A DNA stretch of 64,000 nt from Agarophyton chilense. Taxonomy: Eukaryota; Rhodophyta; Florideophyceae; Gracilariales; Gracilariaceae. Shown one piece after another: positions 20,543-31,186 of the stretch. The notes under the pieces were generated by a model. The model did not search any database. It was not told where the DNA came from and was given only the letters and a program-made list of their open reading frames with translations. Positions within the stretch are counted from its first letter, which is position 1, and each line of letters begins with the position of its first letter. The translations under genes were made by a program, and so were the position numbers. Location: NCBI GenBank assembly GCA_030374765.1, contig JARGXX010000003.1, forward strand, positions 930,001 through 994,000, given 5' to 3'.

Positions 20543-21115
20543 CAAACACTCTTCACATCGACCTTAACGTTCACAATCACACTAACTACACTCTTCGGAG
20601 TTATAGACCCAGCTCTGCAATATACGCTTCCATTCAGATTCAACTCTCTCCTTCGGTTCATTCTCATAACGATATTGAGGTGTCCTATCCAAAGCCTGCT
20701 ATACATTCTCATAATCGAAGGAGGCGTACAATGTATAAACGCTTTATACGGGTCTCTACAAACTACGCCGTTCAATCCAAACCAGCGATATACCTGGAAG
20801 AAACGAGCCTTTCTGGAATTCGGGGCTCTACTCCTTACTCTACTCATCCCCCTCAACGCCATACTTTTCCTCGTTCACCGCTTCATTCCAGTCAGCGGTA
20901 ACCTTTCATCAGACGTGAAGACAAATTGTATCGCCTTCTCCACAGGAGGGGCCGCAGTTGGCGCTTTGGCATATCTTCTCCAGCTTGTTTGTATATCCTT
21001 CTCTCCAGAGTCCTATCTTAACACAAAGTTAGAAATAGGAGAGGAGCTGTTCGCGGATTATGGGACAGAGTATATCTGGAGTATGAATAACACGCCAGTC
21101 ATATTAATCGATTAA
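20543..21115 (+). CDS. Candidate multi-pass membrane protein segment inside the transposon
   Basis: The frame is open from 20543 to the TAA at 21113-21115, about 190 codons, but has no ATG near its start, so it looks like the last exon of a spliced gene or a captured fragment. A possible acceptor lies at 20636-20638 (cttccattcag). Codon use is convincing. The product has several hydrophobic stretches: around LLRFILITILRCPIQSLLYILII, LEFGALLLTLLIPLNAILFL and AVGALAYLLQLVCISF, followed by a polar, acidic tail (about 35 residues). I recognise no family. Such a protein is not part of known Plavaka or CACTA machinery, so it is probably cargo. Confidence 0.4.
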   Translation, partial: QTLFTSTLTFTITLTTLFGVIDPALQYTLPFRFNSLLRFILITILRCPIQSLLYILIIEGGVQCINALYGSLQTTPFNPNQRYTWKKRAFLEFGALLLTLLIPLNAILFLVHRFIPVSGNLSSDVKTNCIAFSTGGAAVGALAYLLQLVCISFSPESYLNTKLEIGEELFADYGTEYIWSMNNTPVILID

Positions 21116-21439
21116 AAGTGCATCGCTTTTGTTACTTTACTTCATTGTAGTGTACCAGATATTGTGGGCTTTTACTATGTTTGTCGCTACATATAACGTC
21201 AAAGCGTGACGTAGTACATATGCTAAAGGAAAGTCATGTACACCGAAGGAGAATACTTTTCCAATATCTGGTGCGTTCGAGCGCATATTTAAAAGATCTG
21301 AAAAGTTTGGGAGTTTTCTGAGAACACGAAAAGGGTGGAGGTATATTTTTGGAAGCAGAATATTTCGAAGCTTCTCTCCCATCCATCGCATTGCAACGCG
21401 TGGAAGACCATACCACGATCGCTCTCTCTCTCTTCAACC

Positions 21440-24072
21440 ATGGCTCCGAAGCGCAAATCGAGAAGCGAGAACACTAGTGGGCGCGGTACAAATCACGGCA
21501 GGATGGAGGGGATGCGGAGGGCGGAAGGGACAAAGGGCGTAGGCTCCAGGGCGCGAGTGGAGAGAAGGGAGGCGTGCGCCTGAGAGGTAGATCAAGGCAA
21601 GATGGTGGGGAAGGAGAGGCGAGTGGGGGCAAAGGAAAGGATGTTCGCGCAAATGAGACGGTGACGGAGGAGAGTGCGGAGCAAATCACGTCGCGTACGG
21701 GAGAGATGGTGCGGAGCGGTGATGGAAAACGGGATGGCGTGCGAAGCAACCGCACGCGTGTACCTAGAAGTGGATTGCGGGGGAGGGCGAGCAGAGCTCC
21801 AGGGAGGACAAGGAGAGGGGATGCATCCGAGCGGACTCTAAGTGCTGTACTCACGTCTTCAGCTGATGGGGAGCCGGTAAATCCATACTCTGCACCTGAA
21901 GGAGGTGAAGAGGTTCCGAATGAGAGGACGAAGGGGCGTAAGGAGGGAGAGAGAATGATCGGAGAACGTGGATCCCGCCTCAGAGGCGTTGAAGAAGCAG
22001 GGGCATCGTTTACGGGTATGAGGTAAGAGGACGGTGATGATGAGATACAGAAAGGGAGAATAGAGAGTAGCCGTGGTGGGGAGGGTAGAATAGGTGGACC
22101 CAGTAGTGGTCTAATCGCGGGCGCAAGCGTCGTTCGAGAGAGAACAGAAGGAGAGAGTGTTGGAGTTACCGCGGGGGAACAGGCGGAAAGATGGGAGGGG
22201 GCGAACTTGGATTACGTGGAAGAAAGGAAAGAGCGTGCAAGGGAAAGAATGGGGAGTGTTCGAGTTACAGGAAGAAGAGCGATAGACGAAAGGGAAAGCA
22301 GAGAAGTGCATGTGAGTGAGGGGGGGAGAAGGGGGTTTGCTGGAGGGAGAACACGTGGTTCAGGGGAGGAAGGCGATGGAAGAGCAGCAATTCTTCCTCA
22401 TCAGGGAGAAGATGTCGAGCGTTTGCCACCGAGGAGAGGGGTGGGTTTGGGAGTTGACGGGTTTGAGGTGAACGCAAGGCGAAGGACGCCGGAAGGTATG
22501 CGAGTAAGGAGAAACATTGTATTCACAAGGAATAATGATAACGGGGAGAATGCGAATTTAAATGTCGTGGAGAACGCCGTCCGTATAGTGGAAGATGAAG
22601 GAAATGATGATGACATAAGTTTGTTGCCGCGGTCGATGCTAATTGAGAAGATGAATGTGTTGAAGGGACAAATGGGACGTATGAAGGAAGACAGCTACAG
22701 TGTGATGGTGAGTTTGAAAATGACCCAAACGGATCTGGATCGGGCGAGGGAGGAAATGAAGCAGCAGAATGTGCTGATTGAGAGTTTGAGGGAGGCGTTG
22801 AAAGGTAGAATCGCTGGGCAAGGGAGGGGGGAGGGAGGCGTGACGCGGCGACGAAAGTATGACATTGGAGTGCAGGAATGCTTTTATGGATTTGCACGTC
22901 GTGTGTATGATAGAATTCTTCATTCTGCAAAACTGGAGGCATCGGAACTTTGCTTCGACACCGAGAATGTGGGTCGAAGCTGGAAGAATAGAAGTGAGGC
23001 GGTTGGGGAGAGTAGGGAGGAAAGTATGTTTGTGGTGAAAGAGAAGGAAATGGTTCCGAGATGTCCAATTGAGGTTGCATATGAGATGAGACCGTATACG
23101 CCGTCGACAGAGGGCGGGAGCCATTTGTTGTTGAAGCACGTGGTAGAGACTGAGTTAATGGGAGAGAAATGGGAGTCGATAAGGGAAGCGGGGAGGAGAG
23201 AGGAGTGCGTGGAAAATGTAAGTGCGGATAGGTGCTTGAGACAGAGGATGAAGCAGACATTGAGCGATGTGGTTGGGGTGCGGAAGCGAGCAGCGCGTGA
23301 TAAGCTGTTTTCCATGCTTGGATACGATTTGATCGCGAAACGAGCTAAGGTGACTGAAGGGACGGAGCTTTGGGCGGAGTTGAAGAAGCAGATTGAGGAG
23401 GCGCAGGAGAAGTTGATGGGGTCGGGGGAGGATGGGAGAGGTAAGCTGTGTGCGTCCAGAACGAGTGCGATTGAAGATATTACTTATTCTGGATCGAAGG
23501 TGTCTGAGAACTTGGAGGACTTTGGTGAGGCAGATATGTATTTTCGAAATCAGGTGTCGTTGAAAGTGTTGGAGGAGTTTATGGGCTACGCGGTAGAGAG
23601 TCACAGAAATGGAGAAAGGCAGTATGTGGATGTGACGGTGATGCATCTTGCGCGACTTGATGCATGGATTGGATGTGTGGTGACCACGATGGATAGAGAC
23701 GTTGGGCGGGGAGGCCAAAGGCAACTTTTGTTCTCGACGCTGTTTGGGAGGTTTCTGCCACTGGCTGTTGAGGACATATTGAGGGTTGCCTGGAACATGG
23801 TGAAGGATGAGTATGCTGAGGAGTTTGAGAATGATGGATTCTGTGGAGGGAATCGTAGAGATGTGAGTGGGAATAAGGAGAGAATCGCGACGGTTGGGCT
23901 ATGGATACCGTCGAGAGAGAAAATCTATCTGGCGATAAGGGAGGAGTTTTTCATGGAGAATCTCACAAGAAGACTCGGAGCGGTGTTAGATTGCTATATA
24001 GCGTCATGTGAACCAGAAGAACCACGGTTCAAGCGCTTAGCGTTGGAAAGTAGGCAAGGAGTGGGAGAGTGA
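21440..24072 (+). CDS. Accessory protein of the Plavaka-like transposon, unknown function
   Basis: The main open stretch runs from 22027 to 24072 (about 681 codons). Upstream, the same frame is open from 21478 to 22023 and is separated only by a TAA at 22024-22026; that TAA sits inside a perfect donor-like AG|GTAAGA (donor at 22023), so an intron is possible as well as a nonsense change. The best start is the ATG at 21440 (MAPKRKSRSENTSGRG, with a nuclear-localisation-like basic cluster), which is in another frame and would need a splice or frameshift before 21583. The N-terminal third is very polar (Arg/Glu/Gly). A predicted coiled coil covers roughly LIEKMNVLKGQMGRMKEDSY to LIESLREALKG (22640-22805). 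The remainder is helical-looking with conserved-type aromatic residues and no motif I know. By position and pairing it could be the counterpart of the TnpA DNA-binding partner of CACTA elements; that is an inference. Confidence 0.6.
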
Positions 24073-24255
24073 TAAGGTACGGGGGGATAAGGGGGTAAGG
24101 AGGTGGAGCAAGATGGGGCTCGGCTATGGAAGAAAAGCAGCGGTGACTATTTTATTGGATCATGTGCCTTGGGAGGTATTATTATGAGTGCCACTCAGTG
24201 GTGGTGTTTTGCCACCAGTGGTGGTGTTGGAGAAGTAGGGCTTGGCAGTTGGGTC
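24073..24255. terminator. Convergent 3' interval of the two transposon genes
   Basis: Only 183 bp separate the accessory stop (+) from the extended transposase stop (-). Both transcripts must end here or overlap. A short direct repeat, agtggtggtgttttgccaccagtggtggtgtt, is visible around 24,196-24,228. Confidence 0.4.
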
Positions 24256-27200
24256 TCAGTAGAATCTGTTGAGGTAAAATCGATGGAAACGCCAGTGCAA
24301 TCGAGGGGTGAAGGAGGGTGCGGGGTAGTTTTGGCGAAGTACATGAACGGGGCCGAGAATGGAAGAGGATGGTACGAGGCCGAACCAGGGGGAGACGTTG
24401 TCGGAGTTGGAAGTGTTTGAGATAGGAAGGGGGTGGGCGGTGTGGTTTTGTTCGTCGTCTGTTGCCCATCGGAGGCAGATGCAATTGAGAGAGACATCGA
24501 CTTGATCCTGGGGTGGAACGAGTTCGAGGAACTGAACGAAGGCGAACTCGTTATGAGTGGAAGGGGAAGAAGGGGTGGTGAAGCGAAGAAGAGAGTTGAG
24601 CTTGCAGACCCAGGCGGTGGGAGTGGGGTTGGAGAAGCTGGAACCGGCAACGAGGATGTGGGAGAACTTTGGGGTTTTAGAGGGACCGAAGGAGGGAGCA
24701 GCAAAGATACGTTGAATGAGTGGGAGAGGGGGATCTTTGACGGCGAGCTCGTTTCGATCGGCGATGTAGTCGTCTAGGGTTGGGGTGAAGCCGCCGACGA
24801 CGTATGCGGAATTGACGAATGTGAGACGGGTTTGGCGGAGAGTGGGGGAGTCCTGGTTGAGAGCTAGTGTTTCGAGTGTGAGTTTGACGAAGGAGGGGAG
24901 TGCGAGGGTTCCACTCTGTGAGATGATGGCGATAGTGTCTGGGGAGAACAGGTCCTAAAGGGAAGAGATTGTTGAGTGGGGGTTTGCTCGAAGGAATTTG
25001 TGAGCGGTGATGAGATCGGAAAAGGAGGTGTGCTTGCCATCACGGACGAAACCTGGTTTGCGGGCTTGGAAGGGAGGAGGAGGGGCATGGGAGGATGAGG
25101 TAACGGAAGGATCAGCGGAGAGAGAAATCCAATTGTTGACGGCATCGGAGCGTTCGATGGCACGGATGGTTTCGTTGTGCGCCGTGGGTCTGCGCTTGGA
25201 GGTTCGGGAGTAATGTGCTTTGAAGAGGGTATGGGCTTGTTCGAAGATGCCTGCATCGTTGAAGTGGAGACCCCCAAAGCGTCGAATGTCGTCTACGATG
25301 TGATCGAGGAGGTGGAATTTGAGGGTGCCAAGGTTGGAGGTATGGTATGGACCGAGAACATCGACAGCTCTGTGCTTGAAGGAATGGATTTGGGAGGCGA
25401 GTTTGGCAAGACGAGAAGTGGTCCATTCGGGGACGGAGTTGTAGCACATGGAGGTGAGGAGGAGGTCTGTGTACTTGGAGAAGACGGTTGTGATGGGAGC
25501 GGAATTGGCTTCGTCATAGCAGCGGTCGAAGAAGGCGCCGATGTAGGGGAAGACCATGTCGAGGGCGCGGTAGTCTTCTGCTTCTAGCATGCCGCGGACG
25601 CCGTCAGTTGTGAAGAAGCCGTTGAGGGACTGCCCGCTTTCGGAAGTAGAGAAGTCGGTGTGGAGGCCGGTAGCTGGGGAATGATTTTCGATGGCGGTGA
25701 GGATGAAGTTGGAGTGCTTGAGGATGGAGGTGCGGACGGAGTGGAAGGAACGGCTGGAGTTTGTGGAGCTGATGGTGGTGAAGAGGTGTTCTGATCTGAG
25801 ACGTTTGATGGCGGTGAGCTTGATGAGTTTGGAAACGCCGAGGTGGAAGTTGTGGAGGGGTTCGAAGGGGAAGATGTTGTATGGGGTGAGGAGGGGGGTG
25901 ATGTTGAAAAGGGGGTAAGACTCGAAGAGGGAGGGGTATTTTGCGAGGGAGAGGGAGTAGAGTGCTTGGAGAGCTTGTTCCTTGAAGTTGCGCGAGACTC
26001 TTGGCTTGCGGGCGAGGAGAGCTGCTTCGGAGTCCTTGAGGAGGGAGAAGTGTTTTTTGCGGGCTGCAAGGGTGAGGGGAAGAGATCGAGGGGAATAGGC
26101 GTGAGAGTGTTGGTGGAGTTGTGAGCGAGGGACAGAGCATCTGTGGCAGGGGTGTTGGGGGCGGGTGCCGTGGGAGATGGCGAGAGTATCCTTTGCCTCG
26201 GGAATGTCTGCGCAGTAGCTGGCGATGATGGGGTGGCATTGACGAAGAACGCCGTCTGCGTCGTGGAAGGGGAAACCGGGGAGGGCGGAAGAGAAGAGAG
26301 GTTGAAGGAGGGAGGAGATGGTCTGCTGTATGAGTTCCATTTTTGTTTGGCGGGGGATGGAGGAGGAATGAGTGATGATATCTGCATCTGGAGAAGGAGT
26401 GATTGGGGTGAAGGAGGTGGGAAGATAGCCGAGGAGTGTGAGATTGTCGGAGATGCATTTGCGGCGAAAGGAGTCGGAGAAGTTGAGAAGGGTGATGTGG
26501 AGGGGGTAGGAGGTGATGGAAGAAGATTTGAGAGAGGTAGAGGACTTCTCGGAGTAGATTTGGACGAGGCCGATGAAGGAGTCGATACCGGTGGAGTGAG
26601 GGAGATGCCAGAAGATGTTATCTTTTGTGGACTGCATGATGGCGGTCTTGAGTGCGGGGACGACTTTTGAGCCGAGGGTGGCTGCCATGGGGTGTGCGAA
26701 GGCGGGGAAGCCGGAGGCGGATGTTTGGGAGATGGGGTTGAAAAAGGTGTTCTTGAAGTGTGCGAGGGCGAGCTGTTGTTTGAGGACATGGATTGCGTCT
26801 TTCTGGAAGAGGGTTGCGGAGAAGCGTTTGTGGGGATCGAAGATGGTGGAGGGGGCGAAACCAATGGACCTGATTTTCTGGTGGAAGAGGTCTGGCTGGA
26901 GCTCGAGGCATTGCTTTGCGGAGGAGACTGAGTTCTGGAATGTTGATTCGGGGAAGTGGGGATCATTAAGGAGAGTGATGAGTTCGTCAACCTTTCGTTG
27001 TCCAAGCTTGGAGGCGATGGAGGAGATGTAGAGGACCATTTTCTCCATGTGGGGGTTGTCGAGGGGGGGAGTGGAAGGAGGGAGGGAGGAGAGAGCGAGA
27101 GAGGAGGGGGAACCGAGAGGGGCAGTGGCGACGTGGATGGCGTCCTGGGTGTTGAGGGAGAAAGAGAGCTGGTCTTGGAGGTAGGAGTCATAATGTGCGA

Positions 27201-27423
27201 GAGGGACGTTGTCGGAAGGGCGATGTGAGGGAGGAGGATGAGGGGGGAGTTGTGAGGTGGACTTGTGGCGTTTTGTGCGGGGGGGAAAGTTGGGTTCATT
27301 TCCGCCAGGGGAGAGAAAGCGCTTGTTGGCGGAGAGGCGATGAGGGCACCTTCTCTGGTGCCGCTGGAGGGCGGGGATTTCTCGGGCGAAGAAGGAGCAA
27401 CCGTTGAAGCAGCAGGAAGGCAT
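24256..27423 (-). CDS. Plavaka/KDZ-type transposase
   Basis: This protein should bind the terminal repeats and cut and join the transposon. From the ATG at 27423 it has a Cys/His finger-like start (CCFNGCSFFAREIPALQRHQ), a Pro/Ser-rich linker, and then the Plavaka-type core: VQIYSEKSSTSLKSSSITSY near 287-306 (usually YSDKT in the family), LLNFSDSFRRK, LLGYLPTS, CADIPEAKDTLAI near 404-416, HPCHRCSVPR near 424-433 and PFEPLHNFHLGVSKL near 519-533. The first catalytic position is Glu (YSEK) where family members usually have Asp, which may affect activity. An in-frame TAG at 24957-24955 follows codon 822; the same frame then continues for 232 codons of good coding sense to a TGA at 24258-24256. 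The TAG is preceded by a pyrimidine tract (ctcttcccttTAG|G) and could be a splice acceptor instead of a real stop. The open frame upstream of 27423 has no ATG. Expected family length is about 900-1,100 residues, which fits the full span. Confidence 0.82.
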
Positions 27424-27931
27424 GGTGGGTGGAGGAGAGGTGGTGGGAAAGAAGTTGGTAGGGGGCGTAGACGGAGTGAGAGTAGGGCGCACACAGGGCA
27501 CGTGACAGGGGAGGGCGGTGGAGAATAATATAGAATGCAAGGCACGTGAGGTCTGCCAGGTCGGGCTGCGATTCTATTGCGATTGATATGGATGGTACTG
27601 AATGTTCAATTTCTATTTTGAGGTCCATTTTGGACCGGTTGTTTGTACTAATCTGTCAATCTAGAGCGCACAAAGATTGAATCTGCTCCTGCACCACTTC
27701 TCTACTTTTACCTTTAAACTGCGGCGACAGAAAGATTCACGCTAGTTTTACCTCCATCAAAACTAGAAAGACTGCAGATATGTGCTAGTTTTCCTTCCCA
27801 TACAAACTAGCACTAATGTACGAATGAAAATATTTTCGGAAATTAACACCTCCAAATTTGGATAAATTCACGGGTTTTTCGGTCATTTCAATTCGTCCTT
27901 TTTTGACCACTGAACTAGCATTCCGAGAACA
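27424..27931. promoter_or_regulatory. Subterminal region and promoter of the transposase
   Basis: About 500 bp between the transposase ATG and the right end. It holds GCTAG motifs in both orientations at 27741-27745, 27784-27788, 27807-27811 and 27915-27919, several with a TTTT or AAA flank, and a copy of ttttgaccact at 27901-27911 that is repeated near the left end at 20013-20023. Such subterminal repeats bind the accessory protein in CACTA elements; here this is inferred. Confidence 0.55.
27915..27931 (-). repeat. Right terminal inverted repeat of the Plavaka-like transposon
   Basis: Exact inverse complement of 19874-19890, followed by the second CTG of the target duplication. Confidence 0.95.
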
Positions 27932-27934
27932 CTG

Positions 27935-29710
27935 ACGCAGTACCGCCCGATTCCATACCACCTCATATTAATGCAATAGCCCTGAAGGAAAAGGAGCTCC
28001 TCCCTATAATCATTGAGAAACTCCTACAGGTGCAGGGCGAAGGAGATTACTGCAAGGAAACAGCCCAATCGATAGGACCCTCTGGATGCCTATTCGACTA
28101 TGACCGATTGGACTACTATGTCGCCGCTCACCGCTGGATGGCGCACTCCAACGGGTAGTAAAAACTTCGCTAAGAAAGCGATTCCTATACCTCGCCTATT
28201 TCCCTCGCTTGGCTGGTCACCCTGGAGGCCGACGAATGTACCAGAAAATATGGAAGTTATTCTACTGGACAATAATGGAGCAGGCTCTATGGCAAACCGC
28301 TTGGAACTGTACATCGTGCGCACAAATCCGAGGGTCTCGCGCCATTTATCAGGCCAAATTGAAGCTCTTCCCCGCCGCAGGTCTGATGGAATTTGTCGCA
28401 ATGGATATACTTGGGCCTTTGCCTAAGTCGTCTCATAAAAAACGATTTGCCTTGGTCATAACCGATTGGTTTCCCAAGCTTACCCGAGCCCTACCCCTAG
28501 GGAAGACAACAGCCACGGATATCACTACGGCCTTCTTGTCCCATTGGGTGTATCCATATGGCTTTCCACTCTACCTTCTTACGGATAATGGCAGCCAGTT
28601 TGTATCCAAATTCTTCTCACACGTTTGTGCTACCATAGGTATCAAACATGTGACCACCAAGGCGTACCACCCGCAAACCAATTGCCAAGCTGAACGCTTC
28701 AACCACACCCTTCTAGACCGATTGGCACAATACGTATCGGAGCACCAAATGGACTGGTACGACTACGTCGAGCCACTGGTTTATGCCTACAACACGCAGG
28801 TGCACTCTTTCACAGGGACAACACCTTTCGACTTAACTCTAACGAGAGCGCCGCCGCCGATAGCTGTTGACCTTCAGGAGTCTATCATACAACAGGACAA
28901 AACCGAAGGGATATGTAGCCAGCCGATACCCCTGGGGATACCTATCATGTATCCCTCTGGGTGCAGACTGGCCACTGAATGACTCCGACCCAGGCGAAGC
29001 GCTACTCGCCCCGACGCATCGCCCGCATTATCCAATCGGCCAGAGCTGTACTAACCAAAGCCCAATGGCGCTACATAATCAATTTCGACAAGGCCGTTTG
29101 GAATACACTGATTTTTGGAAAAGGAGACCTGGTTTACCTCGACCGACTACCAAAGGACAGCGAGGAACTCGAGGACACTACGCGGAAGCTGTCACCCCGA
29201 TCTACAAGGCCATACACAATCCTTCCTTAAGGTCAGTGAACACACCATCACGTTGCTAATAGACGGCCTACAGGACACCGTGTCTATTGACCGCGTGACA
29301 CGAGCTCCCAGTTCCTCAGGACCACCAAAGTCCCAGCCCGATAACCCAACGGAAACACCACGACCTCAGGTCGACGCGCAAGTCTCCACACCCCCTAAGG
29401 CAGTTCTCGCGGACTCGAATAGCCCCACAGACCCGATAGTCAACGCCAAATACTATGACCCATATCCCCAATCCAAATCCGATGGATTCGCCCCTCTGGA
29501 TCACCCTCTCCTTCCGGAGAATGAAAACTAACCGGAATGTGTGATTCCGCGCGTCATCTCCGCCGATCGGGAAGAATATGGAAATATGCACTATCGCGTC
29601 CATTGATTCGGCTACACACCTGAGAAAGACACTTGGCAAGAGCCTCAAATCATTCCGGCTAATTTTATCGCCCGCTATTGGCGCAGAATAAGCCACTCGG
29701 AGCGCAGCCT
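27935..29710 (+). pseudogene. Integrase and chromodomain region of element B
   Basis: Integrase zinc-region remnants (CTSCAQIRGSRAIY) lie near 28,310-28,350 and the core, with LVITDWFPKLTRALPL and LLTDNGSQFVSKFFS, runs to about 28,800, followed by the usual gypsy tail (YHPQTNCQAERFNHTL). A chromodomain-like remnant, with the pattern FGYTPEKDTWQEPQ, lies near 29,600-29,650. The region is broken in several places. Confidence 0.85.
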
Positions 29711-29989
29711 TCAGGAGGGGGCAACCATTGGTCCGAATAGTCCCAAAACGCCTCCCAAAACGCCTCCCAAAACGCCTCCCGACACGACGGTTCGCCGGAG
29801 CACGACGGCTCGTCGTTACTTCCGCATCAGGGAACAAAGTTGGTCCTTCGGAGACACCTGAGGAAGACCCGAGACGCTCTCAAGATCGTACGCCGGCCAG
29901 GAGAACGTACGTTTGAGATATAAGAACGACCTTGTGAAAGCACAAGCATTATTTTATTTGACAATTAACAGAGGTAGAACAGCCCTTAT

Positions 29990-30830
29990 CAAGACCTCAA
30001 GGGTCGCTAAGGCGCTCGGAACACCAACAGAACTCCCGGGGGGGGCGCAGGAGTAACTTTGTCGTCCTCATTCGAACCTGCAGGAGCGAAACCGGGACTA
30101 GGGTCATAAGAGGAGCCAACTGGACCACCAGGACCCGCCCCAGCGAGCCAGGCACGCTTCTTCTGTGGAGATTCACCTGAGGAACTATTGTCACCATCGG
30201 AAGCCTCCCGATCACTCAAATGTAGACCATAACGGGCATCCATGTTGGTAGTAACCCTCTGGGACATCGCCTGCGCATTCTGCTGCAGGATATTGACCAT
30301 GGTGGTCTTCAGATCCTGACCCTGTTGGACCACGGTTACGTAGCGCACCGAGCGACCCGCTCAGGAGCAAGTTTCCGCCAGGACTATCGCAATGTCTATA
30401 AAGGCAGTAATACCAACGGGACGGCAGAAAGGCATGACGCATTGCTCGCCGATTTCGTCCGATCGTTTGTCCACAGCGGCCCCCGGGGCGCTAATAAGCC
30501 ACTTGGTATCCCGAGGAGCTCCCCGCTTGGTTGTTCGAAGCCATGGTGCCGCTGCCCAAAGGCTGCTCCGCCAGGAAATGGATAGGAAACCCGACGGAAG
30601 CGACAACGTCCAGAGGGAGAGTGCCGTATCTGACGGGCCTGTAAGGCGATGGCGGCATCGCGTGCGACCAATGGAGGGATATCTCGATGGGAACAAAAGA
30701 GGATGAAACCGAATCGGGCAGGATGACCGACGTGTCCTTGAATGGAAGAAGCGGGCACGGTGGTTCACGGCGGACGACGCGCGTAGGGTCGCCAAAGAAA
30801 TACCGAACGATAGGAAAAGCGGCAAGGAAC
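29990..30830 (-). pseudogene. Possible antisense gene remnant of element B
   Basis: Between the chromodomain remnant and the 3' LTR the minus strand carries several coding-like stretches (for example SDREASDGDNSSSGESPQKK near 30,150-30,210). This is the same place where elements D and E carry their antisense gene, and a short stretch near 30,755-30,790 resembles the SRAPWFHP block, but the match is weak. Broken. Confidence 0.3.
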
Positions 30831-31186
30831 CCCCCCCCTCGGTGCGCTTACAGTACCTTAGGAGAACAAATTGTCAACATGGCGCCAGGGGTCAGATCTT
30901 ACGCACTGGTATCCCCGAGGGTGGTGGCAATGCGACTCCCCGTCACGCACACTGGTAACGAGAGCAACAAACCCGCGGGATGGTCATAAGACGCCGACAT
31001 GTCGGGCACGGCACCGTTTGTGTCCAGGCCATTAGCACGCTCAGGTTCACGATGTTCCGACTCCGAAGGTAAGATTGGATGTTCACCGATAGGTTCAGTT
31101 AGAGCCAGACCCCCAGAAAGGTGAGAGACAATTTCGACTTCGCCGTGGCGGCCAAATCCTAAGAAGGGAGATATGTGAAGGACCGA

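Larger units (their letters stand above)
19874..27931. mobile_element. Plavaka-like (CACTA-related) DNA transposon nested in element B
   Basis: An 8,058-bp insertion with perfect 17-bp terminal inverted repeats (TGTTCTCGGAATGCTAG at 19874-19890; its complement at 27915-27931) and a 3-bp CTG target duplication (19871-19873, 27932-27934). Both ends carry several copies of the subterminal motif GCTAG(TTTT). It encodes a transposase (-) and a large accessory protein (+) that converge tail to tail with about 180 bp between stops. Two extra coding-like segments lie at 20,120-20,441 (-) and 20,543-21,115 (+). The plus strand is strikingly purine-rich from about 21,440 to 27,540. Plavaka transposases are best known from fungi; 3-bp duplications and subterminal repeats are general features of the CMC/CACTA group. 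Confidence 0.9.

Noticed and set aside
22523-23724. Several minus-strand ORFs of up to 245 codons opposite the accessory gene
   Set aside because: They are Ser/Pro/His-rich shadows of the purine-rich accessory coding strand, lack motifs and overlap each other in different frames.
25584-27545. A 653-codon minus-strand ORF in another frame of the transposase
   Set aside because: Extremely Pro/Ser-rich translation of the same pyrimidine-rich strand; the Plavaka-type motifs are all in the other frame.
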